From: an uncultured Lachnospiraceae bacterium
Lineage (GTDB): Bacteria; Bacillota; Clostridia; Lachnospirales; Lachnospiraceae
Direction of reading: 5' to 3'
NCBI GenBank assembly: GCA_902762955.1
Contig: CACWQH010000031.1
Span: 1-36,560, forward strand
DNA length: 36,560 nt
Every line of letters begins with the position of its first letter. The first letter of the stretch is position 1. Positions 1 to 8,018 of the stretch are shown here, one piece after another. The position numbers and the translations under genes are program-made. The notes beneath the pieces were generated by a model. The model made no database searches, had not been told where the DNA came from, and was given only the letters and a program-made list of their open reading frames with translations.

Positions 1-32
1 CATACTTCTTATTTCTTGGAATTTTCCTAAAC

Positions 33-69
33 CGGTAACAAATCTTGATTCTTGCAGCTTTTGTTACCA
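33..69. repeat. small inverted repeat, possible part of a hairpin element cut by the window edge
   Basis: The arms GGTAACAAA and TTTGTTACC flank a loop of about 17 bases. The repeat lies left of the short hairpin at 109-142. By symmetry with the complete element at 11834-12519, this position should belong to the left giant hairpin of an element starting about 225 bases before the window. The assignment to that element is inference; the inverted repeat itself is seen. Confidence 0.4.
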
Positions 70-108
70 GTTTTCTTCTTTCATAGTACTGAACAACAAT
101 GTTGCTGT

Positions 109-142
109 AGCTTGAAACTGCGCATATGCGCGGTTTCAAGCT
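109..142. repeat. short central hairpin of giant palindromic element (copy 1)
   Basis: This is a near-perfect inverted repeat: AGCTTGAAAC, then a GCGCATATGCGC centre, then GTTTCAAGCT. A close relative lies at 12158-12193, again directly beside the GTGGGTA end of a giant hairpin. In the complete copy this short hairpin is the axis of symmetry of the whole element. Confidence 0.8.
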
Positions 143-476
143 GTGGGTATCCGAACTGCTGCTTATATATTACTTCACGCAGTTTAAAATTTAAAAGGCG
201 GAAAGTATATGAAAAGGCGGATACAACAACATTTTGTCCGATTTGCGTTAAATCAAAAGCGAGAATTCAAAATAGGTGCGTTAAAAAAATCGAACTGTTT
301 GAGCGTAGCGAGTTTTCGATTTTTAGCACCTATAAAGAATTCGAGTGCTTTGATTTAGCAAATTGATGACAAGTTGTGTATCAGCCTTTTCATATATTTT
401 TCGCTTTAGAAAAACTAAAAAAGTGTGAAGTCGTATATAAGCAGTGGTACGGATACCCACTATTATGCGACAAACC
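143..476 (+). repeat. giant hairpin element, copy 1 (hairpin 143-460 plus terminal repeat 461-476)
   Basis: Positions 143-460 form one imperfect inverted repeat of 318 bp. The left arm opens GTGGGTATCCG and the right arm closes CGGATACCCAC, and pairing runs in blocks to a terminal core TTTGAGCGTAGCGAGTTT (298-315). Inner blocks match the hairpins at 11850-12157 and 12195-12501. The outer arms differ in sequence but remain self-complementary. The terminal repeat TATTATGCGACAAACC follows and ends five bases from the purB stop codon. No convincing coding capacity or ribosome binding site is seen; the short ORFs here are by-products of the palindrome. Together with the short hairpins this accounts for the gene-free stretch 1-481. 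Confidence 0.85.
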
Positions 477-481
477 GGAAT

Positions 482-1933
482 TTACACGTTAATCTCTGCC
501 TTAACACCAAGTATATCTGCATTGGCATCAAGTATAGGCTTAACAACCTCAGCCAAAAATTCCTTTGTCTGCTCCGGTGCACGTCCGACAAAATTCTTTG
601 GCTCAAGAATCTTAACTATCTCTTCCTTACTCATTCCAAATGCGCTGTCGGCAGCAATCAAATCTACAAGATTATTCTCATTACCGTACTTCTTAACCTG
701 CTCACCGGCCTGCATGGAGTATGTACGAATCTTTTCATGAAGCTCCTGACGATTACCGCCACGCTTAACAGCATCCATCATGATATTTTCAGTTGCCATA
801 AATGGAATTTCCTTCATGAATCTTTGATAAATTACCTTATCATATACCACAAGTCCATCTACAACATTTAAATATAAATCAAGGATTCCGTCTATAGCAA
901 GGAAGCCCTCTGGAATGGAAATTCTCTTATTTGCAGAATCGTCAAGGGTTCTCTCAAACCACTGTGTCGCTGCGGTTATGGCAGGATTTAAAGCATCTGT
1001 CATAACATAATTTGCAAGAGAAGCTATACGTTCACTTCTCATAGGATTTCTCTTATATGCCATTGCTGATGAACCTATCTGATTCTTTTCAAAAGGTTCC
1101 TCAATCTCCTTTAAGTGCTGGAGAAGTCTTATATCATTTGAGAACTTATGAGCACTCATGGCAATTCCGGAAAGAACATTTAATACTCTTGCATCAACCT
1201 TACGGGAATAAGTTTGTCCCGATACCGGATAACATGCCTTAAAGCCCATCTTCTCCGCAATCTTTCCATCTATCTTCTTAACTGTTTCATGGTCTTTGTC
1301 AAAAAGCTCTAAGAAGCTTGCCTGTGTACCTGTTGTACCCTTTGAACCAAGCAGCTTCTGCTGGTCTATCATATATTCTATATCACTTAAGTCAAGTAAA
1401 AGCTCCTGCATCCAAAGTGTAGCCCTTTTACCTACAGTTGTAGGCTGTGCAGGCTGAAAATGTGTAAATGCGAGCGTAGGCAAATCCTTATATTTATCAG
1501 CAAACTTTGAAAGCTCATTTATAACATTAATAAGCTTTACTCTTACAAGCTTAAGTGCCTCCGTCATAACAATAACATCAGTATTATCACCGACATAGCA
1601 GCTTGTTGCTCCAAGATGAATAATACCTGCTGCATTCGGACACTGCTGTCCATATGCATATACATGACTCATTACATCATGTCTTACTTCCTTTTCACGT
1701 GCCTTTGCTACATCATAATTAATATCTTCAGCATGAGCTTTGAGCTCATCTATCTGTTCCTTTGTTATTCTCGGATTACCGTTTTCATCCTTAAGACCAA
1801 GCTCCATCTCCGTCTCGGCAAGTGCTATCCAAAGCTTTCTCCAGGTCTTAAATTTCATATCCGGTGAAAAGATATACTGCATTTCCTTACTTGCATATCT
1901 TTCTGATAATGGGCTGACATATTTATCGTTCAT
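482..1933 (-). CDS. purB: adenylosuccinate lyase
   Basis: PurB releases fumarate from SAICAR and from adenylosuccinate, two steps of cytoplasmic purine (AMP) synthesis. The 483-residue protein is full length for the family. It carries the fumarase/aspartase superfamily signature GSSAMAYKRNP (about residues 287-297), and the THFQPAQPTT segment near residue 158 has the expected catalytic histidine. The start is the ATG at 1933, preceded by GAGGAG. A promoter candidate lies at 2041-2069. The nearest upstream gene, a GCS1-family ligase, is 183 bp away, so purB can be an independent unit. Its stop codon almost touches the giant hairpin element. No purine riboswitch fold was recognised in the leader. 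Confidence 0.96.
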   Translation of the reverse strand: MNDKYVSPLSERYASKEMQYIFSPDMKFKTWRKLWIALAETEMELGLKDENGNPRITKEQIDELKAHAEDINYDVAKAREKEVRHDVMSHVYAYGQQCPNAAGIIHLGATSCYVGDNTDVIVMTEALKLVRVKLINVINELSKFADKYKDLPTLAFTHFQPAQPTTVGKRATLWMQELLLDLSDIEYMIDQQKLLGSKGTTGTQASFLELFDKDHETVKKIDGKIAEKMGFKACYPVSGQTYSRKVDARVLNVLSGIAMSAHKFSNDIRLLQHLKEIEEPFEKNQIGSSAMAYKRNPMRSERIASLANYVMTDALNPAITAATQWFERTLDDSANKRISIPEGFLAIDGILDLYLNVVDGLVVYDKVIYQRFMKEIPFMATENIMMDAVKRGGNRQELHEKIRTYSMQAGEQVKKYGNENNLVDLIAADSAFGMSKEEIVKILEPKNFVGRAPEQTKEFLAEVVKPILDANADILGVKAEINV

Positions 1934-2040
1934 ATTATTTCTCCTCTTGGTATTATTTTCTTGTAACTTGTATTAGCTCATATAAAACATGAAAATTATA
2001 TATTTACTCATACAAATATTATCAACAAAAGACAAATAAT

Positions 2041-2069
2041 ACTTTAACTTAAATAAGAAGACATGTCAA
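2041..2069 (-). promoter_or_regulatory. sigma-A promoter candidate for purB
   Basis: Read on the minus strand, a consensus -35 TTGACA (2064-2069) is followed by exactly 17 bases and TAAAGT (2041-2046). It lies about 105 bp upstream of the purB start. The same TTGACA-N17-TAAAGT combination occurs upstream of the MBOAT gene at 11798-11826. Confidence 0.6.
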
Positions 2070-2116
2070 CACACTTGCACACTTTTTCACCCATATCACA
2101 GAGCTTTTAAGCAACC

Positions 2117-3439
2117 TCATCCTTCTCTTTCCTCACAGAGCTTGAGTCCCTTTTCTACAAATCCTCCGCCGAACCTTCTTCTTATCTTCCATGCATATCT
2201 GTTTTCGGCATTTTCAAATTTACTTATCTGAAAATCAATAACCTCAGATATCCTCAAACCGTTCTCTTTTTCGGCTTCACCCTCATAATCCTCCAAGCCC
2301 TCATAGAACTTTTTCATTTCATATAAAAATTCGCAGGCTGCATCGGCTACCCATAAAGTACGGTTATCCGGGGTAATTACATTTACTGTTTTTAGATCAT
2401 AGTGTGCTGCGTTTTTTGTATTTTGAATTGCAAAGCTCTGTTCCCTGACTCCTACCTCTATGTCCGGAAGAGCTGCAAGGTAAATCAAAAACAGCTGTAT
2501 AAAATACACATCCCTTAAATCAATTCCCCAAGGTGTGAGCGGGTTTAAATCAATCATACGAAGCTCTATATGTCCGACTCCATCAGTTCTAAGCTTTTCA
2601 GGACTGTATTTTCCAACCGGCTTTAACCTGACAGGATAGTATAACTCTGCCGAGGAATGTATAAGTCCCAAATCGATATATGCCATGATGCTGTCCACAT
2701 AGTGCTCTATATCACGATAATCAAGTACAAGCGTAAATAAATTCCAATATCCAAGCTCCGAACACCTTGTACTTCCCATACCATTAAATGTATCCTTACC
2801 GAGTATTCCCTTTTCAACATATGAACTGTCTAAAAGCGGACTCGCTGCGGTTATCGCAACTATAATCCAGTTATAGACCTGAGCCTTACCGGCAAGAGAT
2901 ACATAAAATTGATTCTTGTATGTCTGGAAATCGGATGTATCACTTTCCGAATCGACACCTCTTTGTTTTGCCTCAAAGTCTGCCTTAAGCAGTTCATCTG
3001 AAAAAGAATAGTTAAAATGTATTCCGGAAAATGTCATCTTATATCTACCGTATCTTTCGGCAAGATATTCTCTGTAAACTTCTTTTTCCTTCTCCTCTCC
3101 CTCATATCTGGCTATCGGTATATCCGACTCCCTGGTAATATAAGGAGGATTGGAAAAAGGCCAAAGATACTCCGGCTTTGGTAGATTTTTCAAGGTTTCT
3201 AAAATTGTCTTTGTATGTATACTAAGTTCTTCTAACGCCTCCCTGGCACTGCTTGTAACAGAAGTATTTATTTCAGTCTGGTTTTCACAAAAATCCCTGA
3301 CTATATTATTATTACCAGGAAAAGGGTGCGGAGTCTTGGAAAAGAATCCGTCTTGTGTAATTCTAAGACTTTCCTTTTCAAGGCCGATATTACCCTTTAA
3401 TAATTTTTCGCATACATTTTTATTGTTTATATCAAGCAT
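2117..3439 (-). CDS. glutamate-cysteine ligase, GCS1 (E. coli GshA / GshF N-domain) family
   Basis: This family joins the gamma-carboxyl of glutamate to the amino group of cysteine using ATP. The N-terminal GLEKESLRI motif matches GshA's GLERETLR block. Further GshA-like blocks are the CENQTEINTSV region, YGRYKMTFSGIHFNYSF, the conserved SDLGY-equivalent SELGYWN, and HIELRMIDLNPLTPWGID. The protein has 440 residues, shorter than E. coli GshA (about 518), and lacks the C-terminal ATP-grasp domain of bifunctional Gram-positive GshF. No gshB is visible nearby. I chose the ATG at 3439 because AAAGGAGAG precedes it; a longer in-frame reading to 3496 has no such site. The neighbour at 3548 is a ligase-like gene of the unrelated-looking GCS2 family. 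The native product (gamma-glutamylcysteine or another gamma-glutamyl compound) is not settled by sequence. Confidence 0.85.
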   Translation of the reverse strand: MLDINNKNVCEKLLKGNIGLEKESLRITQDGFFSKTPHPFPGNNNIVRDFCENQTEINTSVTSSAREALEELSIHTKTILETLKNLPKPEYLWPFSNPPYITRESDIPIARYEGEEKEKEVYREYLAERYGRYKMTFSGIHFNYSFSDELLKADFEAKQRGVDSESDTSDFQTYKNQFYVSLAGKAQVYNWIIVAITAASPLLDSSYVEKGILGKDTFNGMGSTRCSELGYWNLFTLVLDYRDIEHYVDSIMAYIDLGLIHSSAELYYPVRLKPVGKYSPEKLRTDGVGHIELRMIDLNPLTPWGIDLRDVYFIQLFLIYLAALPDIEVGVREQSFAIQNTKNAAHYDLKTVNVITPDNRTLWVADAACEFLYEMKKFYEGLEDYEGEAEKENGLRISEVIDFQISKFENAENRYAWKIRRRFGGGFVEKGLKLCEEREG

Positions 3440-3477
3440 ACGCTCTCCTTTTTTATAACAAATCATTCTACACTTTA

Positions 3478-3553
3478 GCACACTCATATAAGTCAACTAT
3501 TTATCTGTACTTGTACTCTCGCACACTCATATAAGTCAACTATTTATCTATAC
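3478..3553. repeat. 43-bp direct repeat at the 3' end of the GCS2 gene
   Basis: Two nearly identical blocks start with GCACACTCATATAAGTC at 3478 and 3521. The second runs into the stop codon of the GCS2-family gene. The repeated minus-strand sequence includes a variant of that gene's last codons (YEYARV becomes YECARV-like), so a small tandem duplication of the gene's 3' end is the simplest reading. Confidence 0.75.
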
Positions 3554-4927
3554 TCTCGCATACTCGTATATAAAATCCTTCATTTTCTGACCGCTCATAA
3601 TTCCGTCTGCAAGCTTTCTTGCAGGCGAGATGAGAGTTTCGGCGCGTTCATATATGGATTCAAGATATTTTTCTTCTCCAAAGCCACGCTTGGAAAGTCC
3701 CTTTTGGGCAAGGTCCAATACATCCTTGCAAAGCACCTTTAAGGCTTCCTTATCTATAAAATCAGGAAGAATTCTTCTATTCATAATCTTTCTTAATTCA
3801 CCCGAGGTATATCCGTGATGATAGAGCACTTCATCATTTTTGAAGAGTTCAGTTACCTCATCCAAAACCTCAGACAAGCCTACATGAAATGCCGCAACCG
3901 ACATAGCCTCCGAAAACGGCTGGCAGCATCCGCTTCTATATTCAATAGTTCCCCTAAATGTCAGGTCTTCAAATTTATAGGTTCTAAGGAACTGAAGGTC
4001 ACTTTCACCCGGCTTAAATCTGTACGGATGATAAGCACCGTTCTCATAGTACTCTCCGATTATCTCCTGCTGTGAGAAATATTCGGTTACCGGAATCGGA
4101 TGAAAATGCAGATAATGTCCGTTTCTCTCTGTACAGAATATGCTGGTTCTGTAGATATATTCCATAAGCTCATCTATATCCTCAGGGAGCTTTTCAAACA
4201 CACCGATATTGTGCGGATTTATACCATGTGTACTGTTTTCCCAAAACATATCTCTCATACATAAAACATCCGGCTCCTCATCCATCCATGAATTGGCAAA
4301 GAGTATACTTTTTATCGGTTCCAATAATGAAAATGCATCGATAGTCTGTATAAGCTTATCCTTGGTTACATCAAGCTGAACCTGCGATGCACAGGCATAC
4401 GCACCAAAATCAGGATACTTATGAAAATACATCGGGTACTCCCATCTCTCGGAACGCCTTAGGTATCCCTCCAGCATCTGATATCTCGGAACCGGTAAAA
4501 AGACATTTTCATTAACCTTATATCCCGGATTTATACCCATACCGGTTAAAAGATGATCATGCTTTTCAAGCTTCTCATTTAAAGCTGTTATGTATTTTTT
4601 AAATCTGTCCGCAATAGGCGCAAGACTTTTTTCCTTTGCAAATGAAAACTCGAGGTTATTATACGAACAGTCAAAGGAAAGATTATCCCCAGTAACAGGC
4701 TCTGTTGACGAATATGCGTATCCATTTTCATCAATACCCTGTGGCTCAAATCCAAACTCCTCGCAAAACTCCTTTGTCACACTTCTTGTAACATCAAAAT
4801 CCGTTGCCTTTCCCGTGAGATTGACAACCGGCATCTCGATTTCGATACCGATATAGTTATCCTTTTTCTTTGTGGTAGGAAATATATATCTGTTATACAG
4901 TGCTTCCTTTAATTCTTCCTTGTTCAT
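3548..4927 (-). CDS. glutamate-cysteine ligase GCS2-like (EgtA/plant-type fold) protein
   Basis: The 459-residue protein has the hallmarks of the GCS2 carboxylate-amine ligase family: an N-terminal acidic strand YIGIEIEMPVVN (magnesium/glutamate site), a central GMGINPG segment, and a C-terminal FRGTIEYRSGCCQPFSEAM block near residue 340. EgtA, which makes gamma-glutamylcysteine for ergothioneine in actinobacteria, belongs to this family, but substrate cannot be inferred here. The start is the ATG at 4927, preceded by GAGGTG; an in-frame TTG four codons earlier overlaps that site and is rejected. It sits 87 bp after the amidotransferase-like gene and 108 bp before the GCS1 gene, all in one direction, suggesting co-transcription and a shared gamma-glutamyl pathway. 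Confidence 0.8.
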   Translation of the reverse strand: MNKEELKEALYNRYIFPTTKKKDNYIGIEIEMPVVNLTGKATDFDVTRSVTKEFCEEFGFEPQGIDENGYAYSSTEPVTGDNLSFDCSYNNLEFSFAKEKSLAPIADRFKKYITALNEKLEKHDHLLTGMGINPGYKVNENVFLPVPRYQMLEGYLRRSERWEYPMYFHKYPDFGAYACASQVQLDVTKDKLIQTIDAFSLLEPIKSILFANSWMDEEPDVLCMRDMFWENSTHGINPHNIGVFEKLPEDIDELMEYIYRTSIFCTERNGHYLHFHPIPVTEYFSQQEIIGEYYENGAYHPYRFKPGESDLQFLRTYKFEDLTFRGTIEYRSGCCQPFSEAMSVAAFHVGLSEVLDEVTELFKNDEVLYHHGYTSGELRKIMNRRILPDFIDKEALKVLCKDVLDLAQKGLSKRGFGEEKYLESIYERAETLISPARKLADGIMSGQKMKDFIYEYARV

Positions 4928-5014
4928 ATTACACCTCAATTCTTACTGCGATTTATCATCCGCAACTATACTTATCCGATGATAAATGCATAACTTTAAC
5001 TTTCTGCAAAATCC

Positions 5015-5881
5015 TTATAGATTTGCATATGATAGATAAAGCTTTTCTATATCCTTTGGATCCTCCACATAAAGGTTTCCATGCTCGCTTCCCTGATATT
5101 TCAAATGTGCCCTCTTATATGCAAATAAAGTTGCCGCAGGAACCTTGCTCCAATCATTTTTGCCAAGCTTTTTCTCCCCCGGTCTTTGCTCCCAATCCGA
5201 CTCATTCATGCCGAGCCAGCCTGCCTTTTCTCCGCCGTCAAATATAGTCCCCTTTGTAAGCGGTTCAGTAGAAAAAAGTATCATGCTGTTTCCCTGATGA
5301 TAATAAAGTGAACCGTAAAGATTTGTATGTGCATATAAAAGCTCTCCATCATAGATAAGCAGATTAAGCTTATTGCCCTTTGACATAGCCTTTATGTTTT
5401 CCTCCAATACCGAAAATCTCTCCTTATCGGTAAGAGGACTTTCCTTTTTATCCCTTGCATCATTTATCTTATCTATGAGATATAAAAGGATTCTTTCACT
5501 ATCTGTCTCTCCCTTTTGTTTTTTTACATACTCATGCATAGGCTGAAAATCAAAAATCGTGCCATTATGAATAAGTGTCCATCTGCGACCATCCTTATCA
5601 AAGCCTGTAAAAGGATGGCAGTTTCTCAACTCAACATTTCCGATAGTTGCACGCCTTATATGTGCAAGCACCACAGGAGCTGCTATATCCTCCGTAAATC
5701 TTTCTTCCAGATAATTACTCTTTGATGCCTGCAGGGTTTCCCTTTCTATATTTGCATGAATTCCGTCCAACAAAGCAAGTCCCCATCCATTTGGATGTCT
5801 GTCGCTGTGAGAATAAAACTCGCGCAAAAGACTGTTAAGTTTAATTTTCTTCGAGCTGCTATATCCAAATATCTGGCACAT
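5015..5881 (-). CDS. class II glutamine amidotransferase-fold protein (YafJ/EgtC-like)
   Basis: This 288-residue protein begins MCQIFGYS, so removal of the initiator Met would expose the N-terminal cysteine nucleophile of class II (Ntn) amidotransferases. Other family motifs are HPNGWGLAL (29-37), HIRRAT (74-79), NCHPF (near 88) and LIHNGT (103-108). Stand-alone enzymes of this fold include EgtC, which removes gamma-glutamate from an ergothioneine intermediate. No synthetase domain is fused, so a gamma-glutamyl hydrolase is as plausible as a glutaminase. The ATG at 5881 is chosen because GGGAGG precedes it and because Cys must be residue 2; the longer reading to 6043 would bury the nucleophile. 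It heads the gene set with the two GCS-type ligases. Confidence 0.85.
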   Translation of the reverse strand: MCQIFGYSSSKKIKLNSLLREFYSHSDRHPNGWGLALLDGIHANIERETLQASKSNYLEERFTEDIAAPVVLAHIRRATIGNVELRNCHPFTGFDKDGRRWTLIHNGTIFDFQPMHEYVKKQKGETDSERILLYLIDKINDARDKKESPLTDKERFSVLEENIKAMSKGNKLNLLIYDGELLYAHTNLYGSLYYHQGNSMILFSTEPLTKGTIFDGGEKAGWLGMNESDWEQRPGEKKLGKNDWSKVPAATLFAYKRAHLKYQGSEHGNLYVEDPKDIEKLYLSYANL

Positions 5882-5959
5882 ATTATTCCCTCCCATTTTT
5901 ATATGATTTAATTTTATTAAATATATATATAATTGTATAATTCTTTTTCGATATAATTC

Positions 5960-5980
5960 GTTATAGGAAAAAGCTATAAC
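5960..5980. repeat. small inverted repeat upstream of the amidotransferase-like gene
   Basis: A perfect GTTATAG / CTATAAC inverted repeat with a 7-base spacer lies about 80 bp upstream of the start at 5881. It could be an operator or a leader hairpin. No clear promoter was seen beside it. Confidence 0.35.
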
Positions 5981-5989
5981 AAATTTACA

Positions 5990-6118
5990 ACTGTTTTCAC
6001 TGATATACCCTTCTAAAATCGAAAACAAAAAATGCGCACGCATGGCACGTGATACTTAACGCCATGTTTAGCGCATTTTTTTATGTTATCAAATTATACG
6101 TATATCAGTGAAAACAGT
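5990..6118 (+). repeat. covarying hairpin element, family M, copy M1 (possible terminator)
   Basis: The outer arms ACTGTTTTCACTGATATA (5990-6007) and their exact complement (6101-6118) enclose an inner stem AAAAAATGCGC/GCGCATTTTTT. The core is CGCATGGCACG, then CTTAACGCCATGTTTAGC. The same core with altered but compensating stem bases recurs at 22946-23065 and 24776-24864. The element begins 11 bases past the stop of the surface-protein gene at 6130, and the minus-strand transcript would end in a T-rich run after the inner stem, so a terminator role is plausible. Confidence 0.75.
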
Positions 6119-6129
6119 CACAATATATA

Positions 6130-7923
6130 CTAATTTATCTTATATATATAAGTCGGCTGTGCCTCGTAAGAAGCTGCATTGTAATACTGACGTCCCTTTG
6201 ATTCTACAAAGAGTGGATCCCAATATCTTCCGTTTGCATATACCCAGCCATGGAGATTACTGCTGTAAAGATAAACGTCTCCGAAATTAAGCTCTGCATA
6301 AAGGTAAGCAAGTGCTGCTGCTTCACCTACACATTCTGCTCCCTGTGCATCCTGGTCACCATATGCATTGATTATATTATTGGCATAATGTGCATCAGGA
6401 CATGCATACTTATTTACAAAGTTACCAAATGGATAATCCTTAAGGAGATATGGCCATTTTGCAACCCACTGATAACATTTTTCCTGCTTAACCGCAAGAC
6501 TGTCATCAGGACTGGTTATGGATTCAACTATTGCTCTTGCATGCATCATCACAGGTATCTTTTCTCTTGCATACTGATCCAAAACTGCCGAACCATCGGA
6601 ATTTAAAGTAACACCGCAAGCAGTACCGCCATTTTGCATAACTCCTGTAGTTCTGTCATAGAAGTAATATCTTCCATCTCTTAAAACCCATCCGTAATAC
6701 TTGGTTGTCTCAAAATTATTTACATAGTTTGTTGCGCCTAAAATAACCGACTTTCCATTTACGGTTCCATATACATGGGTTATAAATTTACCTGAATTCA
6801 AATGTCTGCTTCCGTCAACCGTTACCGACCATGAACCATCTTTATTTTTAGTTCCCTGATACCATACCACATCATCCTGTCCGTTTTCATCGCTCCAGGT
6901 AGGGAATTTTACATCGGTGATAGTACCTGCTGCGGTTGGATTGACGATTGTTATTTTATACAAACCATTACCCTGATTGACTGCACTTATAATGTTACTT
7001 CCCTTAAAGTTCTTATCTGTTCCTGTTGCATCTCTGCCTTCTTTGATTCCGTTCTTTGCATAATGGTTATAGTACATAGGTAAATTTGCGCCAAATGCCT
7101 TAAATAAATCGTCATATCTGTTGGCATATGCATATACATTAAATGAACCGTTGCCTGTTCTTTTTTCATATATTCCGGTGTTTACAAAATGATTAAAGGC
7201 TGCCTGCTGGTCATTGCCAAATGCTTTTCTTAAATCACTATAAGTTTCAAGATAGATAACAGGATCAAAACCTGCCGAGTAATCTATACCATTATTTACA
7301 AGACTGATATAAGTAAATCTTAAGCTCCTGTTTCTGACATCATTTCCGTCAAAAGGTGCTGCATTTCTTTTTTCTCTTTTTCCGTTTGTGGCATAGTGCT
7401 TATAATACTTACTTAAGTCGCTGCCAAATACCTTCTGAAGATCCGGATATCTGTTAGCATAAGCGTATACATTAAAACCATCTATACCTCTACGTCCTTC
7501 CTTCATACCATTATTTAAGAAATGATTAAATGCCAGCTGCTGGTTATCGCCAAACGCAGCCCTAAGATCTGCATATGTATCAAGATAATAAAACGGATCA
7601 AAAACCGCTTGATAATCCACTCCGTTGTAAACCCTGCTTATATATACAAATGTAAGCTTGGAATTACGTATGTCATCGCCCGGATAAGGCTTGGCATTTC
7701 TATGCTCCTTTATTCCGTTTGTCTGATAGTGACGCTCATACGCCGCCAGATCTCCGCCGTATGCCTTCTGCAAATCTTCGTATCTGTTAGCATAAGCATA
7801 TACATTAAAATCGCTGTCTGCTTCTTCGGCATGAGCAACATTTGAACCAAATATCATGGTCAATAAAACTGCTGCCACGCATAATAATGCCAATATTGAA
7901 TATCTTATTCTACTCTTTGACAT
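6130..7923 (-). CDS. secreted repeat protein with GBS Bsp-like and transglutaminase-like domains
   Basis: The 597-residue product has a signal peptide (SILALLCVAAVLL, cleavage likely after VAHA). Five alternating repeats of about 40 residues follow, of the types FNVYAYANRYxDLQKAF and FDPxxYLxTYxDLRxAFG, each ending in NGxxExR-like sequence. Next come a GBS Bsp-like beta domain (around 300-400), a short YYFYDRTTGV cell-wall-binding-like segment, and a C-terminal papain/transglutaminase-like domain. A candidate catalytic triad is Cys531 (GAECVGEA), His558 (NLHGWV) and Asp569 (RYWDPL). It probably acts at the cell surface on peptide or cell-wall substrates; protease, peptidoglycan enzyme or cross-linker cannot be told apart. 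The ATG at 7923 follows AAAGGAG; a start seven codons earlier is less likely. Confidence 0.8.
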   Translation of the reverse strand: MSKSRIRYSILALLCVAAVLLTMIFGSNVAHAEEADSDFNVYAYANRYEDLQKAYGGDLAAYERHYQTNGIKEHRNAKPYPGDDIRNSKLTFVYISRVYNGVDYQAVFDPFYYLDTYADLRAAFGDNQQLAFNHFLNNGMKEGRRGIDGFNVYAYANRYPDLQKVFGSDLSKYYKHYATNGKREKRNAAPFDGNDVRNRSLRFTYISLVNNGIDYSAGFDPVIYLETYSDLRKAFGNDQQAAFNHFVNTGIYEKRTGNGSFNVYAYANRYDDLFKAFGANLPMYYNHYAKNGIKEGRDATGTDKNFKGSNIISAVNQGNGLYKITIVNPTAAGTITDVKFPTWSDENGQDDVVWYQGTKNKDGSWSVTVDGSRHLNSGKFITHVYGTVNGKSVILGATNYVNNFETTKYYGWVLRDGRYYFYDRTTGVMQNGGTACGVTLNSDGSAVLDQYAREKIPVMMHARAIVESITSPDDSLAVKQEKCYQWVAKWPYLLKDYPFGNFVNKYACPDAHYANNIINAYGDQDAQGAECVGEAAALAYLYAELNFGDVYLYSSNLHGWVYANGRYWDPLFVESKGRQYYNAASYEAQPTYIYKIN

Positions 7924-7984
7924 GTGCTTTTCTCCTTTTTCCAATTCTTATCCTATATATGTTTTATACATTCGATAATTATTT

Positions 7985-8013
7985 GAACATAAATTATAAA
8001 TTTATATGTTCAT
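7985..8013. repeat. AT-rich inverted repeat after the lipoprotein gene
   Basis: The arms GAACATA and TATGTTC flank an AT-rich centre immediately past the lipoprotein stop. It could be a weak terminator or an operator for the next gene. It lacks a GC stem and a clear T-run, so a strong terminator is not supported. Confidence 0.3.
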
Positions 8014-8018
8014 CCTAC

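Noticed and set aside
52-366. ORF across the left hairpin element
   Set aside because: The palindromic sequence explains it; there is no ribosome binding site and no protein-like composition. The same holds for 425-871 and 11973-12164.
2117-3439. bifunctional glutathione synthetase GshF
   Set aside because: The frame ends right after the ligase domain at 440 residues, with no ATP-grasp domain in any frame downstream.
6130-7923. choline-binding protein
   Set aside because: Only one short YYFYD-type segment is present, far fewer than the repeated modules needed for choline binding.
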